This document shows positions 38,302 to 46,699 of a DNA stretch of 64,000 bases, one piece after another. Within the stretch, counting starts at the first letter, position 1. Every line of letters starts with the position of its first letter. The notes under the pieces are model-generated. The model was not told the origin of the DNA. It did no database searches and saw only the letters and a list, made by a program, of their open reading frames with translations. Position numbers and translations under genes: made by a program. This DNA comes from Kitasatospora aureofaciens (GTDB lineage: Bacteria; Actinomycetota; Actinomycetes; Streptomycetales; Streptomycetaceae), in NCBI GenBank assembly GCA_000720845.1, contig JODU01000016.1, forward strand, positions 119,065 through 183,064, given 5' to 3'.

Positions 38302-39093
38302 TCAGCGGCACTCCTGCCGGCCGGCGTCGGCTCTCCGGCCGACGTCGGCTCTCCGGCGGGCGGGTTCGTCCGTCGGCCGGCCGGCCGTCGCGCGGCCGGT
38401 CAGACGGTCGGCCGTCCGGTCGACCAGCCAGGCGGTCACCGGCAGCACGGCCAGCGCGGTGCACCAGCCACCGAGGGTGTCGGTCGCGTAGTGCGAGCCC
38501 AGGGCCACCTGCGCCCAGCCCATCGCGGCCCCGGCCACCAGCCCCGCGGCGAAGACGAACGCGGTGCCGGCCGCCCTGCCGAGGCCGAGACGGCCGGCCG
38601 CCAGCAGCGACACCATGAGGGCGATCGCGGTGAGGAACGCGGTGTGCCCGCTCGGATAGGACAGGTTCCCCTCGCCGTGGATGGTGCGCCCCACGATGGG
38701 CTTGAGCAGCGCCGTCGTCCCCACGGTCAGGCCGGCGCCGGTCACCACGAACACCGCCGCGCGCGGGTGCCGGAGCAGCAGGCAGCCCGTCACTACGGCC
38801 GTGACCAGCAGCACCGCTCCGACGGGCTCCCCCAGGAAGTCCGTGACCAGGGCGACGTGCCGCCACGGCGGGCCCGCCCCGTCCACCACCGCCCAGGTCC
38901 GCGCGTCCACCGCGCCCGGCTCGCCGTCGTCGGCGTACGTGACCCCGAGGACGAGGACCACCAGCGCGGCGAGCGCGGCGATCAGCCCGAGCCACACGCG
39001 CAGCGACGCCGGCAGCACCGCGGGCCCCGGCCGACCGGTCCCCCGCCCACCGGCCCCGGGCGACCTGCCGTACTCTGCCACGTCCTCGCCCAC
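38302..39093 (-). CDS. PAP2-family membrane phosphatase
   Basis: A roughly 263-residue polytopic phosphatase. The three PAP2 signature parts are present: K-PIVGRT, YPSGHTAF, and SHYATDTLGG. Such enzymes hydrolyse lipid pyrophosphates, for example undecaprenyl pyrophosphate, on the outer face, which would recycle the carrier used by the neighbouring polysaccharide pathway. Start uncertain: GTG at 39093 has a GGGGGA just upstream; GTG 39081 and ATG 39195 are alternatives, the last without a ribosome site. Confidence 0.85.
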   Translation of the reverse strand: MGEDVAEYGRSPGAGGRGTGRPGPAVLPASLRVWLGLIAALAALVVLVLGVTYADDGEPGAVDARTWAVVDGAGPPWRHVALVTDFLGEPVGAVLLVTAVVTGCLLLRHPRAAVFVVTGAGLTVGTTALLKPIVGRTIHGEGNLSYPSGHTAFLTAIALMVSLLAAGRLGLGRAAGTAFVFAAGLVAGAAMGWAQVALGSHYATDTLGGWCTALAVLPVTAWLVDRTADRLTGRATAGRPTDEPARRRADVGRRADAGRQECR

Positions 39094-39203
39094 TCCCCCG
39101 CCTCGCCCCGGCGCGCCGGCGATCGCGCCGGTCAGCCTCGGGTCCAGCCCACCGTAGTCGTTCCGGCGGGCCGGATAACAGCCGATTCGGGCCATTGCGT
39201 GGC

Positions 39204-40022
39204 CTACGGCTTACGGGCCATCCCGGCGGCGATGAGACGCTCCCAGACGGTCAACTCCCGCTCACCGCCGCCGATGTGCGGATCGCCGGCCGCCTCGGGA
39301 CGCCACAGGGACGCCGGCACTATCCCCGGGTCGAGGATCTCCAGTCCGTCCAGCAGGGCCCCGATCTCCGCGTCCGTGCGCCACCGGCCGCGGCCGAACG
39401 TCCCCTGGAGGACCTTCTCGGCCTCCTCCGTCTCCGGGTTGTTCCCGGAACGGAAGTGACTGACGAAGAAGTAACTCCCGGAGGGCACCCGGTCACGCCA
39501 GTGCCGGACGATCCCGGCGGGGTCCTCCTCGTCGTTGACGTGGTGGAGGATGGCGCTGAACATGACGGCGACGGGGCGGTCGAAGTCGATCAGCTCCTGC
39601 GTGTCCGGGTGACCGCGGATGCCCTCGGGGTCGCGTACGTCGACCGGCACGACGCGCGTCCGGTCGTTCTCCTCCAGCAGCGCCCGCCCGTGGACCAGTA
39701 CTTGGGGATCGGTGTCGACGTACACCACCCGGGTCTCGGGCGCCGTACGCTGCGCGACCTGGTGCACGTTGTCCGCGGTGGGAAGGCCGCTGCCCAGGTC
39801 GATGAACTGGCGCAAGCCGGTGGTCGTCACGATCTCCCGCACCGCCCGGGTCAGCGCCGCACGGTTGGCGAAGGCGATCGCCACCGAACCGGGAAGGTCA
39901 CGTTTGAACACGTCACCGATCTCCCGGTCCACCGCGTAGTTGTCCTTGCCACCGAGCAGGTAGTCGTAGACGCGGGCGATACTGGGCCTGGTGCTGTCGA
40001 TGGAGGAAAGCTCTCCCGTCAT
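39204..40022 (-). CDS. SAM-dependent methyltransferase, PF04672 (DUF574) type
   Basis: A 272-residue actinobacterial methyltransferase of the family that is highly expanded in Streptomyces. It opens DSTRPSIARVYDYLLGGKDNYAVDR, diagnostic of PF04672, and carries FIDLGSGLPTADNVHQVAQ and VVYVDTDPQVL for SAM binding, then VMFSAILHHVNDEEDP. Substrates of the family are unknown. ATG at 40022 is preferred; ATG 40031 sits too close to its GGGGGA. Divergent from the HEAT/MerR operon across a promoter region with a palindromic operator. Confidence 0.9.
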   Translation of the reverse strand: MTGELSSIDSTRPSIARVYDYLLGGKDNYAVDREIGDVFKRDLPGSVAIAFANRAALTRAVREIVTTTGLRQFIDLGSGLPTADNVHQVAQRTAPETRVVYVDTDPQVLVHGRALLEENDRTRVVPVDVRDPEGIRGHPDTQELIDFDRPVAVMFSAILHHVNDEEDPAGIVRHWRDRVPSGSYFFVSHFRSGNNPETEEAEKVLQGTFGRGRWRTDAEIGALLDGLEILDPGIVPASLWRPEAAGDPHIGGGERELTVWERLIAAGMARKP

Positions 40023-40067
40023 GGCACCCATCTTCCCCCGCGGCGACGGGCCCCGGCCACCACTTGG

Positions 40068-40098
40068 TTGACCTTGACACGGTGACAAGGTCTTCACT
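40068..40098 (+). promoter_or_regulatory. MerR-type promoter with long palindrome
   Basis: A -35 TTGACC (40068-40073) and a weak -10 TTCACT (40093-40098) are 19 bp apart. The 21-base span 40071-40091 is a near-perfect inverted repeat with half-site ACCTTG-n-CAC around a central G and its mirror GTG-n-CAAGGT, as in MerR operators. The MerR-HEAT gene is second in the operon it controls. Confidence 0.7.
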
Positions 40099-40119
40099 GC
40101 CGACGAGGAGGTGGTCCCG

Positions 40120-40791
40120 ATGACCATGACGAATCAGGACGCGGATACGGTGCGGGCGCTCAGGGGTCTGGAGGACGGGCGGGCGTCCGTACGGCTGCGC
40201 GCGGCCCTCGCGGCCGGTTCGGCGCCGGACCCGCGTTTCGTGGACAAGCTCGTCGAACGGTCCGCGATCGAGCCGGAGTTCTTCGTCCGCGACATGCTGA
40301 CCTGGGCACTCACCCGCCATCCGGTGTCCCTGACGCTTGCCCGGCTGCTCCGTGAAGTCGACTCGGACCGTCCACAGGCACGCAGTCAGGCGCTGCACAC
40401 GCTGTCCAAGATCGGGGATCGGCGGGCTTGGCCGGCGTTCACACGGGCGGTGCTCTGCGACGCCGACGACGAGGTGGCGCGCAGTGCCTGGCGGGCCGCG
40501 GTCGTCCTCGTGCCCGAGGGCGAGGAGCCCGCCCTGGCCGCGGTGCTGGCGACGCAGTTGGGCCGGGGCGACGAGGAGACGCAGCTGAGTCTCAGCCGGG
40601 CGCTGACCGCGCTGGGCGAGGCGGTCGCGGAGGTTCTCGACGCCGCGACGAACGCTCCTGCCCCGCATGTGCGGGCGCACGCCCTCGCCACGCGGCGGCT
40701 GCTGCGCGACCCGGACACCGGGTTCGCGTCGGCGATCGAGGAGGCGAAGCGCGTCGTGGCCCTCGCCGGGTCCGGACACGAGGGACGATAG
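40120..40791 (+). CDS. HEAT-repeat protein
   Basis: A 223-residue all-helical protein with HEAT/PBS-like repeats (VRDMLTWALTRHPVSLTLARLL, ARSQALHTLSKIGDRRAWPAFTRAVL, EVARSAWRAAVVLVPEGEEPALAAVL, TQLSLSRALTALGEAVAEVL). No enzyme motif. GAGGAGGT at 40105-40112 selects the ATG at 40120. It is followed by a MerR regulator that carries the same kind of repeat, so the two proteins may interact or derive from one ancestor. Confidence 0.85.
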   Translation: MTMTNQDADTVRALRGLEDGRASVRLRAALAAGSAPDPRFVDKLVERSAIEPEFFVRDMLTWALTRHPVSLTLARLLREVDSDRPQARSQALHTLSKIGDRRAWPAFTRAVLCDADDEVARSAWRAAVVLVPEGEEPALAAVLATQLGRGDEETQLSLSRALTALGEAVAEVLDAATNAPAPHVRAHALATRRLLRDPDTGFASAIEEAKRVVALAGSGHEGR

Positions 40792-40794
40792 AGC

Positions 40795-41799
40795 GTGTTG
40801 ATCGGTGAGGTGGCGCGACGGTCGGGCGTCAGTGCCCGCATGCTCAGGCACTACGAGTCGCTCGGCCTGGTGCGGCCCTCGGGCCGCACCGGCTCCGGCT
40901 ACCGGGAGTACTCCCGTCAGGACATCCGGCGGATCTTCCACGTGGAGAGCCTGCGGTCGCTGGGGCTGACGCTGCGCGAGATCGGGCGTGCGCTCGACGA
41001 ACCCGGTTTCGCGCCCTCGGCACTCGTGGACGACCTCATCCGCCGGACGCGCGAACGCATCGCGGCCGAGACCGAGTTGCTCACCCGGCTGCGCCGGATC
41101 GACGCCGCGGGGCCCGCCGGCTGGGAGGACGTCCTCCAGGCCGTCGCGCTCCTCCAGGCGCTGGGGTCGAAGAGCGCGGACGCCCGCCAGCGCGCGGCCC
41201 TCTCCTCGGTCCACGAGGCGGCGATGCCGGTGGAGGCCCTGGTCGAGGCGGCGCTGAGCGAGACGGACACCAACGTCGCCGGAGCCCTTCGATGGGCGCT
41301 GGCACGGTCGGGCGACGACGCCGCGGCACTGCTGGCGGAGGGCCTCGGCTCACCGGTGGCCGCGGTACGGGAGCGTGCCGTCCAGGCCCTCACCGAGCTG
41401 CCGGGCGACGAGGCCACGGCGCAGCTGCGGCACGCCCTCGCGAGCCCCGACGCCGTGGTCCGCGGGTACGCGGCACTGGCGCTCGGGACGCACGGAGTGG
41501 CCGACGCGGTCCCGACGCTGATCGACATGATCGCGGCGGGCCGGAACGACACCGACGCGGCCGACGCGCTGAGCGTGCTTGCGGACGACACCGCGACGGC
41601 GGACCGGATCGCGACCGGGCTCGTCGGCCGTCTCGCCCACGACAGCACCGAAGCGCCGGCGCGCGGCCGGCTGACCCAGGCCCTGGCAGGCATCCCGGGC
41701 ACGAGGGCGTCCCGTGCGCTGGCGGAGCTGTCGCGGGACGCGGACCGCGCCGTCGCGCTGACCGCGGCGTACCTGCTTCGGCTGCGCGAGGAGCGATGA
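40795..41799 (+). CDS. MerR regulator with C-terminal HEAT repeats
   Basis: A 334-residue fusion: residues 1-100 are a MerR domain (IGEVARRSGVSARMLRHYESLGLV, GYREYSRQDIRRIFHVESLRSLGLTL), and the rest is HEAT-repeat (VRERAVQALTELPGDEATAQLRHAL, VVRGYAALALGTHGVADAVPTLIDMI, RGRLTQALAGIPGTRASRALAEL). HEAT repeats replace the usual small effector domain, suggesting a protein or peptide partner. It starts at GTG 40795, three bases after the HEAT gene, and presumably acts at the palindromic 19-bp-spacer promoter upstream. Confidence 0.9.
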   Translation: MLIGEVARRSGVSARMLRHYESLGLVRPSGRTGSGYREYSRQDIRRIFHVESLRSLGLTLREIGRALDEPGFAPSALVDDLIRRTRERIAAETELLTRLRRIDAAGPAGWEDVLQAVALLQALGSKSADARQRAALSSVHEAAMPVEALVEAALSETDTNVAGALRWALARSGDDAAALLAEGLGSPVAAVRERAVQALTELPGDEATAQLRHALASPDAVVRGYAALALGTHGVADAVPTLIDMIAAGRNDTDAADALSVLADDTATADRIATGLVGRLAHDSTEAPARGRLTQALAGIPGTRASRALAELSRDADRAVALTAAYLLRLREER

Positions 41800-41856
41800 C
41801 GTCACGGGCGTAAATGCGTCGACAACGCGCCTTCGCGCCCGGCAGGATGTCCGCCC

Positions 41857-42603
41857 GTGACGAGCAGCGCAGTGTGGACCCGTGAGACCGCCGACCGCTA
41901 CGACGCGGAAGAGACCGAGAGCGGGATGGCCTCCGCCGCCGTCCTCGGACCGACCCTGGACTTCCTCGCCGGACTCGCCGGGGACGGCCGGGCGCTGGAG
42001 TTCGCCATCGGCACCGGACGCGTGGGCGTCCCGCTGCGGGAGCGCGGCGTACCCGTGGCGGGCATCGAGCTGTCCGAACACATGGCGGCGGTCCTGCGCC
42101 GCAAGGCCGACGAGGCGACGCTGCCGGTGGTCCTCGGGGACATGGCCACGACCGTCGTCCCCGGCGAGTTCACCCTGGTCTACCTCGTCTACAACACCAT
42201 CACGAACCTGCTCACCCAGGAGGAGCAGGTCGAGTGCTTCCGCAACGCGGCACGCCATCTGAGCCCCGGTGGCCGGTTCGTCATCGAGCTGGGCGTGCCA
42301 CCGCTGCGGTTCCTGCCGCCGGGACAGGTCGCGGTGCCGTTCGACGTCTCCGAGCGGCATCTCGGCTTCGACACCTTCGACCTGGTCGAGCAGATCCTCG
42401 TCTCGAACCACTTCACCCGCGACCCGGTCGACGGCACCTACCGCCGCGACAACTCCCGCCATCGGTACGCCTGGCCGGCGGAGCTGGACCTGATGGCCCG
42501 GATCGCCGGGCTCGAGCTGGAGCGCCGGGTCGGGGACTGGGACGGGACCCCGTTCACGCAGGACTCCGCGAAACATGTCTCCGTGTGGCGCAAGCCGGCC
42601 TGA
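41857..42603 (+). CDS. class I SAM-dependent methyltransferase
   Basis: A 248-residue methyltransferase with SAM motif ALEFAIGTGRVGVPL, acidic strand VAGIELSEHM, VLGDMATT and VYLVYNTITNLLTQEEQVECF. Probably a small-molecule methylase; substrate unknown. GTG start at 41857 without a ribosome site and with a CAGGAT-like -10 about 10 bases upstream suggests a leaderless transcript. Confidence 0.88.
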   Translation: MTSSAVWTRETADRYDAEETESGMASAAVLGPTLDFLAGLAGDGRALEFAIGTGRVGVPLRERGVPVAGIELSEHMAAVLRRKADEATLPVVLGDMATTVVPGEFTLVYLVYNTITNLLTQEEQVECFRNAARHLSPGGRFVIELGVPPLRFLPPGQVAVPFDVSERHLGFDTFDLVEQILVSNHFTRDPVDGTYRRDNSRHRYAWPAELDLMARIAGLELERRVGDWDGTPFTQDSAKHVSVWRKPA

Positions 42604-42610
42604 AGCCTGA

Positions 42611-42793
42611 GGACGTCCCGGTCGAGGGGACTCCGCCGTACGGTGGAGCCACCTGGTCGGTCACCGACGCCACATCAGCGCTCGCGTCCTCACTGCTGTC
42701 GACGTTGCGCACGTAGGCCACCATGTACGTGCGTGTGCCCGTCCTGTTGCGGATGGTCACGGTGCAGTTCTTGCCCGTGGACGAGTTGTGGCG
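42611..42793 (-). pseudogene. possible remnant of a small secreted protein gene
   Basis: In the same frame as the NAD kinase and directly after its stop codon, about 60 codons read STGKNCTVTIRNRTGTRTYM then VAYVRNVDSSEDASADVASV. There is no start codon or signal sequence. The pattern recalls C-terminal parts of small secreted actinobacterial proteins, but I cannot name the family; treated as a decayed fragment left between two convergent genes. Confidence 0.3.
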
Positions 42794-43855
42794 TCAGCGT
42801 TCGGCCGCCGGCTCCGGCATCGCCAGATGGGCGAGGTCCCCTGGTGGGGGCGTGCTGACCGGCCACAGCGGGGCGGGCGTCCCGTCGGCGACCGCCGCCG
42901 GGGCGTCGGTCAGCCGCAGGCGGTCGCGCAGGCGGCCGTAGAAGTCCATGGGTCCCAGCCGCACCGCCCGCAGCCGCCGGGGAGCGGCGTAGACGCCGAG
43001 CCAGTCGCCCGGGTCGAGCACGCCGCGCAACTGTCCGTCGATGCTCACGGCGGCCCGGCCGGACCGTTCGAGGATCCGCATGCCGACGGGCTCGTCCGGT
43101 GCGGTGACCACGGAGCGGTCGAACGTCATGTGCGGGGCCACGGCGGTGAAGACGAGCGCTTCCGCGCGGGGCGAGACAACCGGGCCGCCCGCGGCGAAAC
43201 TGTAGGCGGTGGAGCCCGTCGGGGTCGCGACGAGCAGCGCGTCGGCGGAGTACGAGGCCAGCAGCCGGCCCGCGATGTAGACGCCGACGGAGATCTGCCG
43301 GTCCCGCGACAGCTTCTCGAGCACCACGTCGTTGAGTGCGGTGACGTTCAGGGCGATGCCCCACTCGTCGCCGCTCTCGCAGTCGGTCCGCACTCTGGGG
43401 GGCGGCAGCAGCGGCCCTCGCCCGTACCGCAGGAGCGCCTCCATCTCCGACGGGATCTCCAGGAGGCGGGAGGCACGCAGAGTGAGCAGCATGCGGCTCT
43501 CCGGCTCCAGGTGACCCCCGTGGACGGCGTCGAGGGCGGAGCGCACCGCGGGTGCGGGGACCTCGGTCAGGAACCCGACCCGCCCCAGGTCCACGCCCAG
43601 GATCAGGGCGTCGTTCTCCGCGGCCAGCCGTGCGCCGCGCAGGAAGGTGCCGTCACCGCCCAGGGTGACGACGAGGTCCGGGTCGCCGGCCGCGTCCACC
43701 TCCTCCCGGGCACTGTGCCGCCCCTCGTCGCTCCACACGTCGATGTCCGTGCACGCCACGGCGTTGCGGTCGCACCACTCCCGGACTTCCCGTGCGGCTT
43801 CCGCGGCGCCCTCGCGCCCCCCGTGGACCACGAGTCCGACCCGCTCGATCGTCAC
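42794..43855 (-). CDS. NAD kinase
   Basis: A 353-residue PpnK-type kinase making NADP from NAD and ATP. The GGDGTFLRG motif, NDALILGVDLGRVGFLTEV and the ATPTGSTAYSFAAGGPVVSP segment identify it; a long stretch between GFLTEV and the second half (about residues 130-190) makes it larger than a minimal NAD kinase. GTG at 43855 is favoured by GGGAGG five bases upstream. In Streptomyces more than one NAD kinase gene is common. Confidence 0.9.
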   Translation of the reverse strand: MTIERVGLVVHGGREGAAEAAREVREWCDRNAVACTDIDVWSDEGRHSAREEVDAAGDPDLVVTLGGDGTFLRGARLAAENDALILGVDLGRVGFLTEVPAPAVRSALDAVHGGHLEPESRMLLTLRASRLLEIPSEMEALLRYGRGPLLPPPRVRTDCESGDEWGIALNVTALNDVVLEKLSRDRQISVGVYIAGRLLASYSADALLVATPTGSTAYSFAAGGPVVSPRAEALVFTAVAPHMTFDRSVVTAPDEPVGMRILERSGRAAVSIDGQLRGVLDPGDWLGVYAAPRRLRAVRLGPMDFYGRLRDRLRLTDAPAAVADGTPAPLWPVSTPPPGDLAHLAMPEPAAER

Positions 43856-43979
43856 CACTGCCTCCCTGCTCCGGGGCCGCGCTCCGGGGGCCGCGACCGA
43901 CGGAATCCTCGCCGACCCTCGTGGCGGGGCGGGCCGCGACATGCCGGGGCGCCTTCTGCGTCCGGTGAGTCGCACATCA

Positions 43980-44005
43980 GGTACCGAGTAGGTACCATGC
44001 CGGTA
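43980..44005. promoter_or_regulatory. phased GGTACC operator of the toxin-antitoxin operon
   Basis: GGTACC at 43980-43985 and 43991-43996 and a third partial GGTA at 44002-44005 repeat every 11 bp, one helical turn, ending on the antitoxin start codon. Each full unit is itself palindromic. This is the arrangement bound cooperatively by ribbon-helix-helix antitoxins for autorepression. Confidence 0.7.
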
Positions 44006-44244
44006 TGCCATCACTCAACGTGACCTTCACCGAGGAAGAAATGGAAGGCGTCCGCGCTGCCGCCGCAGCCGAGGGCAAGAGCCTCAAGCAGTACATGCAC
44101 GACCTCGGTGTCCGCGAGATGCAGCGCAAGCGGTTCGTCGCCGGCGCCGCCTCGTGGGCGGACCGGCTGCGCGCCGAGTTCGACGAGGCGTTCCCGGACG
44201 AGATCCCCCCGTCCCAGCGCGGCGAGGGAGTCAGCGCCGCCTGA
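44005..44244 (+). CDS. antitoxin, ribbon-helix-helix-like
   Basis: A 79-residue protein. The N-terminal SLNVTFTEEEMEGVRAAAAAEGKSLKQYMHDL fits a beta-strand plus two helices of a ribbon-helix-helix DNA-binding domain; the acidic C-terminal tail (ADRLRAEFDEAFPDEI) would wrap the toxin. One-base overlap with the toxin gene and an 11-bp-phased operator over its start support autoregulation. The ATG at 44005 has no strong ribosome site, so the message may be leaderless or short-leadered. Confidence 0.8.
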   Translation: MPSLNVTFTEEEMEGVRAAAAAEGKSLKQYMHDLGVREMQRKRFVAGAASWADRLRAEFDEAFPDEIPPSQRGEGVSAA

Positions 44245-44627
44245 TGAGCGAACCCCTGTACATAGACGTCCCCTGGCTCCTGGACGTCCAGGACGCCGCT
44301 CTGGACAACGAGGACGTGTCGGTCACGGACTACTCGGCCCTCGTCGCGGCGGTCGCGCGCCACAAGACGCGCATGCCGACCCTGGCCGCGTCGAACCCGG
44401 ACAGCGCCTGGCGCGCGGCCGCCCTCCTGCACACCGTGGTGCGGCTCGAACCGCTCCCCCACCGCAACAGCCTCTTCGCGGCCTTCGTCACCGGTCAGTA
44501 CATGGACCAGTCCGGGGAGGGCATCGACCCGCCCTACGGTGCCCTGTCCGACCTGATCAGAAAGGTCCGCGAGACCCGGCTGAGCATCTACGACATCGCC
44601 GACGTGCTCCGCTCCTGGCGCATCTGA
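44244..44627 (+). CDS. Fic/Doc-like toxin with degenerate active-site motif
   Basis: A 127-residue all-helical protein resembling the short Doc/Fic toxins of Streptomyces (VDVPWLLDVQDAAL ..., VTDYSALVAAVARH, AAALLHTVVRLEPL). Where a canonical Fic motif H-x-F-x-x-[GA]-N-[GK]-R would be, it has LPHRNSLFAAFVTGQYM, so the catalytic His-Phe-Asn-Arg set is not intact. It may use other residues, be inactive, or work by binding. ATG at 44244 overlaps the antitoxin stop by one base. Confidence 0.75.
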   Translation: MSEPLYIDVPWLLDVQDAALDNEDVSVTDYSALVAAVARHKTRMPTLAASNPDSAWRAAALLHTVVRLEPLPHRNSLFAAFVTGQYMDQSGEGIDPPYGALSDLIRKVRETRLSIYDIADVLRSWRI

Positions 44628-44654
44628 CCGGCGGGGCCGGTCACTCCGCGGCCG

Positions 44655-45257
44655 TCACATCCCCCGCCAGATGTTGTCGAACGCCGCTTCCTCGATGCTG
44701 CGGCGCTGCCGGGTGGCGGCCAGTTCCACCACGGCGTCGTGCACCGCGGCGACGACCGTGGCGACCTTGTCGTCCTCGGGATCCGCCAGCGGGTCGGCCG
44801 ACTCGTGCCGGACGCCCACCGCGGCCGCGAGACCGACCAGCACCGGATCGCCGGCGGCCCAGCGGTCGGTGGCGCGCCGGCGGGCCGCCGGATCGGCCGG
44901 GGCCGGCCGGTCGGCTCCGCGCCGTGCGTTCCGTCGCGGGCGGCCGCGGCCACCGTCGTCCGCCCCCGCGGCGGCGAGGTACCGAGCCGCCAGGCCGTCT
45001 CCTCGGCGCCACAGCCAGTCCGTCACGGACTCGTCCGCCTCCTGCCCGGCCAGGGCCGCCGCGTCGTCGAGCAGCCGGTCACCGGACCCGCTCGGCGACC
45101 CCGGCCGCAGGAGGAGGCCGTCCAGCGTGACCGTCCCGGCTTCCAGCAGGTCGATCAGTTCCGCTCCGGCCAGGGCCAGCGACAGGTCGCCCCGCTCGAC
45201 CGGGTAGTCGGAGGGAACCTCAAGAGAGACGATCGTCAGGTCGTGCGCTGTGGTCAT
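44655..45257 (-). CDS. GPP34 (GOLPH3/Vps74-like) family protein
   Basis: A 200-residue helical protein beginning TIVSLEVPSDYPVERGDLSLALAGAELIDLLEAG, the typical N-terminus of bacterial GPP34 proteins, and ending with IEEAAFDNIWRGM. In eukaryotes the family binds phosphatidylinositol-4-phosphate at the Golgi; bacterial roles are unclear but the family is abundant in Streptomyces, often at membranes. A low-complexity R/P/A linker lies near residue 100-125. Stands alone, convergent with the toxin gene. Confidence 0.85.
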   Translation of the reverse strand: MTTAHDLTIVSLEVPSDYPVERGDLSLALAGAELIDLLEAGTVTLDGLLLRPGSPSGSGDRLLDDAAALAGQEADESVTDWLWRRGDGLAARYLAAAGADDGGRGRPRRNARRGADRPAPADPAARRRATDRWAAGDPVLVGLAAAVGVRHESADPLADPEDDKVATVVAAVHDAVVELAATRQRRSIEEAAFDNIWRGM

Positions 45258-45310
45258 GGCGGAGCTCCCGATCTGTCACATCTGCTGCGACACGCCTGCC
45301 GCGATCCTTT

Positions 45311-46216
45311 TCAGCCTACCCACGGGCGCAGCTTCTCGGGGTTGCGGACCGCGTAGATGCGGCTGACGCGGCCTTCGGCGACGTCGAAGGCGGCCACGGT
45401 CATGACGGCGCCGTCGCGCCGGGCCACCAGGCCCGGCGCCCCGTTGACCGAGCGCTCCAGGAGTTCGAGTCCCGGGGCCTTGTCGGCGATGGCGACCATG
45501 TACTGGGCGATGCGGGCACCGCCCTCGACCGGACGCAGGGCGGCGCCCACCATGCCGCCGCCGTCGGCCGTCATGACGGCGGCCGGGTCGAGGAGGTCGA
45601 CCAGCGCCGCGATGTCCTTCGTCTCCCATGCCGCCTTGACCTGCCGCACCAGGTCGGCCTGCACGGCGGGGACCGCCTGGGCCCGCGCGTCGCGCACCCG
45701 GCGCCGGCCCGAGGCGGCGAGCTGCTTGCAGGCGGCGGGAGTCCGGCGGAGGATGCCCGCGATCTCGGCGAAGGGGTAGCGGAAGACGTCGTGGAGCACG
45801 AAGGCCACCCGCTCCGCCGGGGTCATCGACTCCAGGACCACCAGGAAGGCCATGGTCACCGACTCGTCCAGGACCATCTGATCGGCGGGGTCGGCGCCGT
45901 GTCCGGGATCCCGCTCGGCGTGGGCGGGCAGCGGGTCCGGCAGCCAGGCGCCCACATAGCGTTCGCGCCGGGCCCGCGCCGAGCCGAGCACGTCCAGGCA
46001 GACGCGGCCGGTCACGGTCGTCAGCCAGGCGCCCGGGGACGCTATCTCCTCCCGCCTGCCGGGCGGCAGCGCGTACCAGCGCGCGTAGGCCTCCTGCACG
46101 GCGTCCTCGGCCTCGGCCAGCGAGCCGAGCAACCGGTAGGCGACGTTGATCAGTTGGCGTCGTTCCCCGACCGTCGCGTCGGCCCTCGTCCCCGTCGTCC
46201 CACTGCCCGCCCCCAT
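45311..46216 (-). CDS. ECF RNA polymerase sigma factor, ECF41/SigJ type
   Basis: A 301-residue extracytoplasmic-function sigma factor. Sigma region 2 (RRQLINVAYRLLGSLAEAEDAVQEAYARWY) and region 4 (TPAERVAFVLHDVFRYPFAEIAGIL) are followed by a SnoaL-like C-terminal domain with the DGGG motif (AVMTADGGGMVGA), the built-in regulatory extension of ECF41 factors. The usual partner (a carboxymuconolactone decarboxylase or oxidoreductase gene) is not adjacent; the divergent neighbour is a small membrane protein. Confidence 0.9.
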   Translation of the reverse strand: MGAGSGTTGTRADATVGERRQLINVAYRLLGSLAEAEDAVQEAYARWYALPPGRREEIASPGAWLTTVTGRVCLDVLGSARARRERYVGAWLPDPLPAHAERDPGHGADPADQMVLDESVTMAFLVVLESMTPAERVAFVLHDVFRYPFAEIAGILRRTPAACKQLAASGRRRVRDARAQAVPAVQADLVRQVKAAWETKDIAALVDLLDPAAVMTADGGGMVGAALRPVEGGARIAQYMVAIADKAPGLELLERSVNGAPGLVARRDGAVMTVAAFDVAEGRVSRIYAVRNPEKLRPWVG

Positions 46217-46316
46217 GCCCGACCGCCCCCTCGCCTTACCTTTCGCCGACCCGTTTCGTCGGGCTGGTGAGACCTTACCGATCTACTGCCCCCGGGGCGG
46301 AAAAGGGGACCGCGGC

Positions 46317-46679
46317 ATGGCTACCCAGGCGACGGCGCAGCGCCACATCTCGTTCCTGCGGATCGCGATCGCCCTGCAGACACTGACCATCTTCCTCCAG
46401 GCGGTCTCCGCCGGTCTGTTGCTGACCGCCTCCTACGGCGAGACGCTGCACAGTGTCGGAGCCCGGGTGATGTACGGGGCGTCGATGCTGTACGTGCTCG
46501 CGGCGGTGCTGGCGTGGAAGCCGGGCGGCGGCCCGCTCCGGCCCGTCTGGCACGCCTGCGGCTTCCTCGTCCTCGCCTCGGTCCAGGTCGTGCTCGGCAT
46601 CGCGCACGTCCCGTCGGTCCATCTCCCCCTGGGCGTCCTGATGTTCGGGCTGAGCCTGCTGGCGCTGGCGCGGCGCTGA
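46317..46679 (+). CDS. small four-helix membrane protein
   Basis: A 120-residue protein with four hydrophobic segments (IAIALQTLTIFLQAVSAGLLL, GASMLYVLAAVLAW, ACGFLVLASVQVVLGIAHV, LPLGVLMFGLSLLAL). No named family recognised. The ATG at 46317 has GGGG upstream. It is divergent from the ECF41 sigma gene across 100 bases and might be its target. Confidence 0.75.
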   Translation: MATQATAQRHISFLRIAIALQTLTIFLQAVSAGLLLTASYGETLHSVGARVMYGASMLYVLAAVLAWKPGGGPLRPVWHACGFLVLASVQVVLGIAHVPSVHLPLGVLMFGLSLLALARR

Positions 46680-46699
46680 GCACCCCCGCGCCGAGGCGC

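Noticed and set aside
45274..45280. TGTCACA, resembling the -35 of ECF41-dependent promoters
   Set aside because: No CGTC-type -10 at the expected distance and no plus-strand gene follows it.
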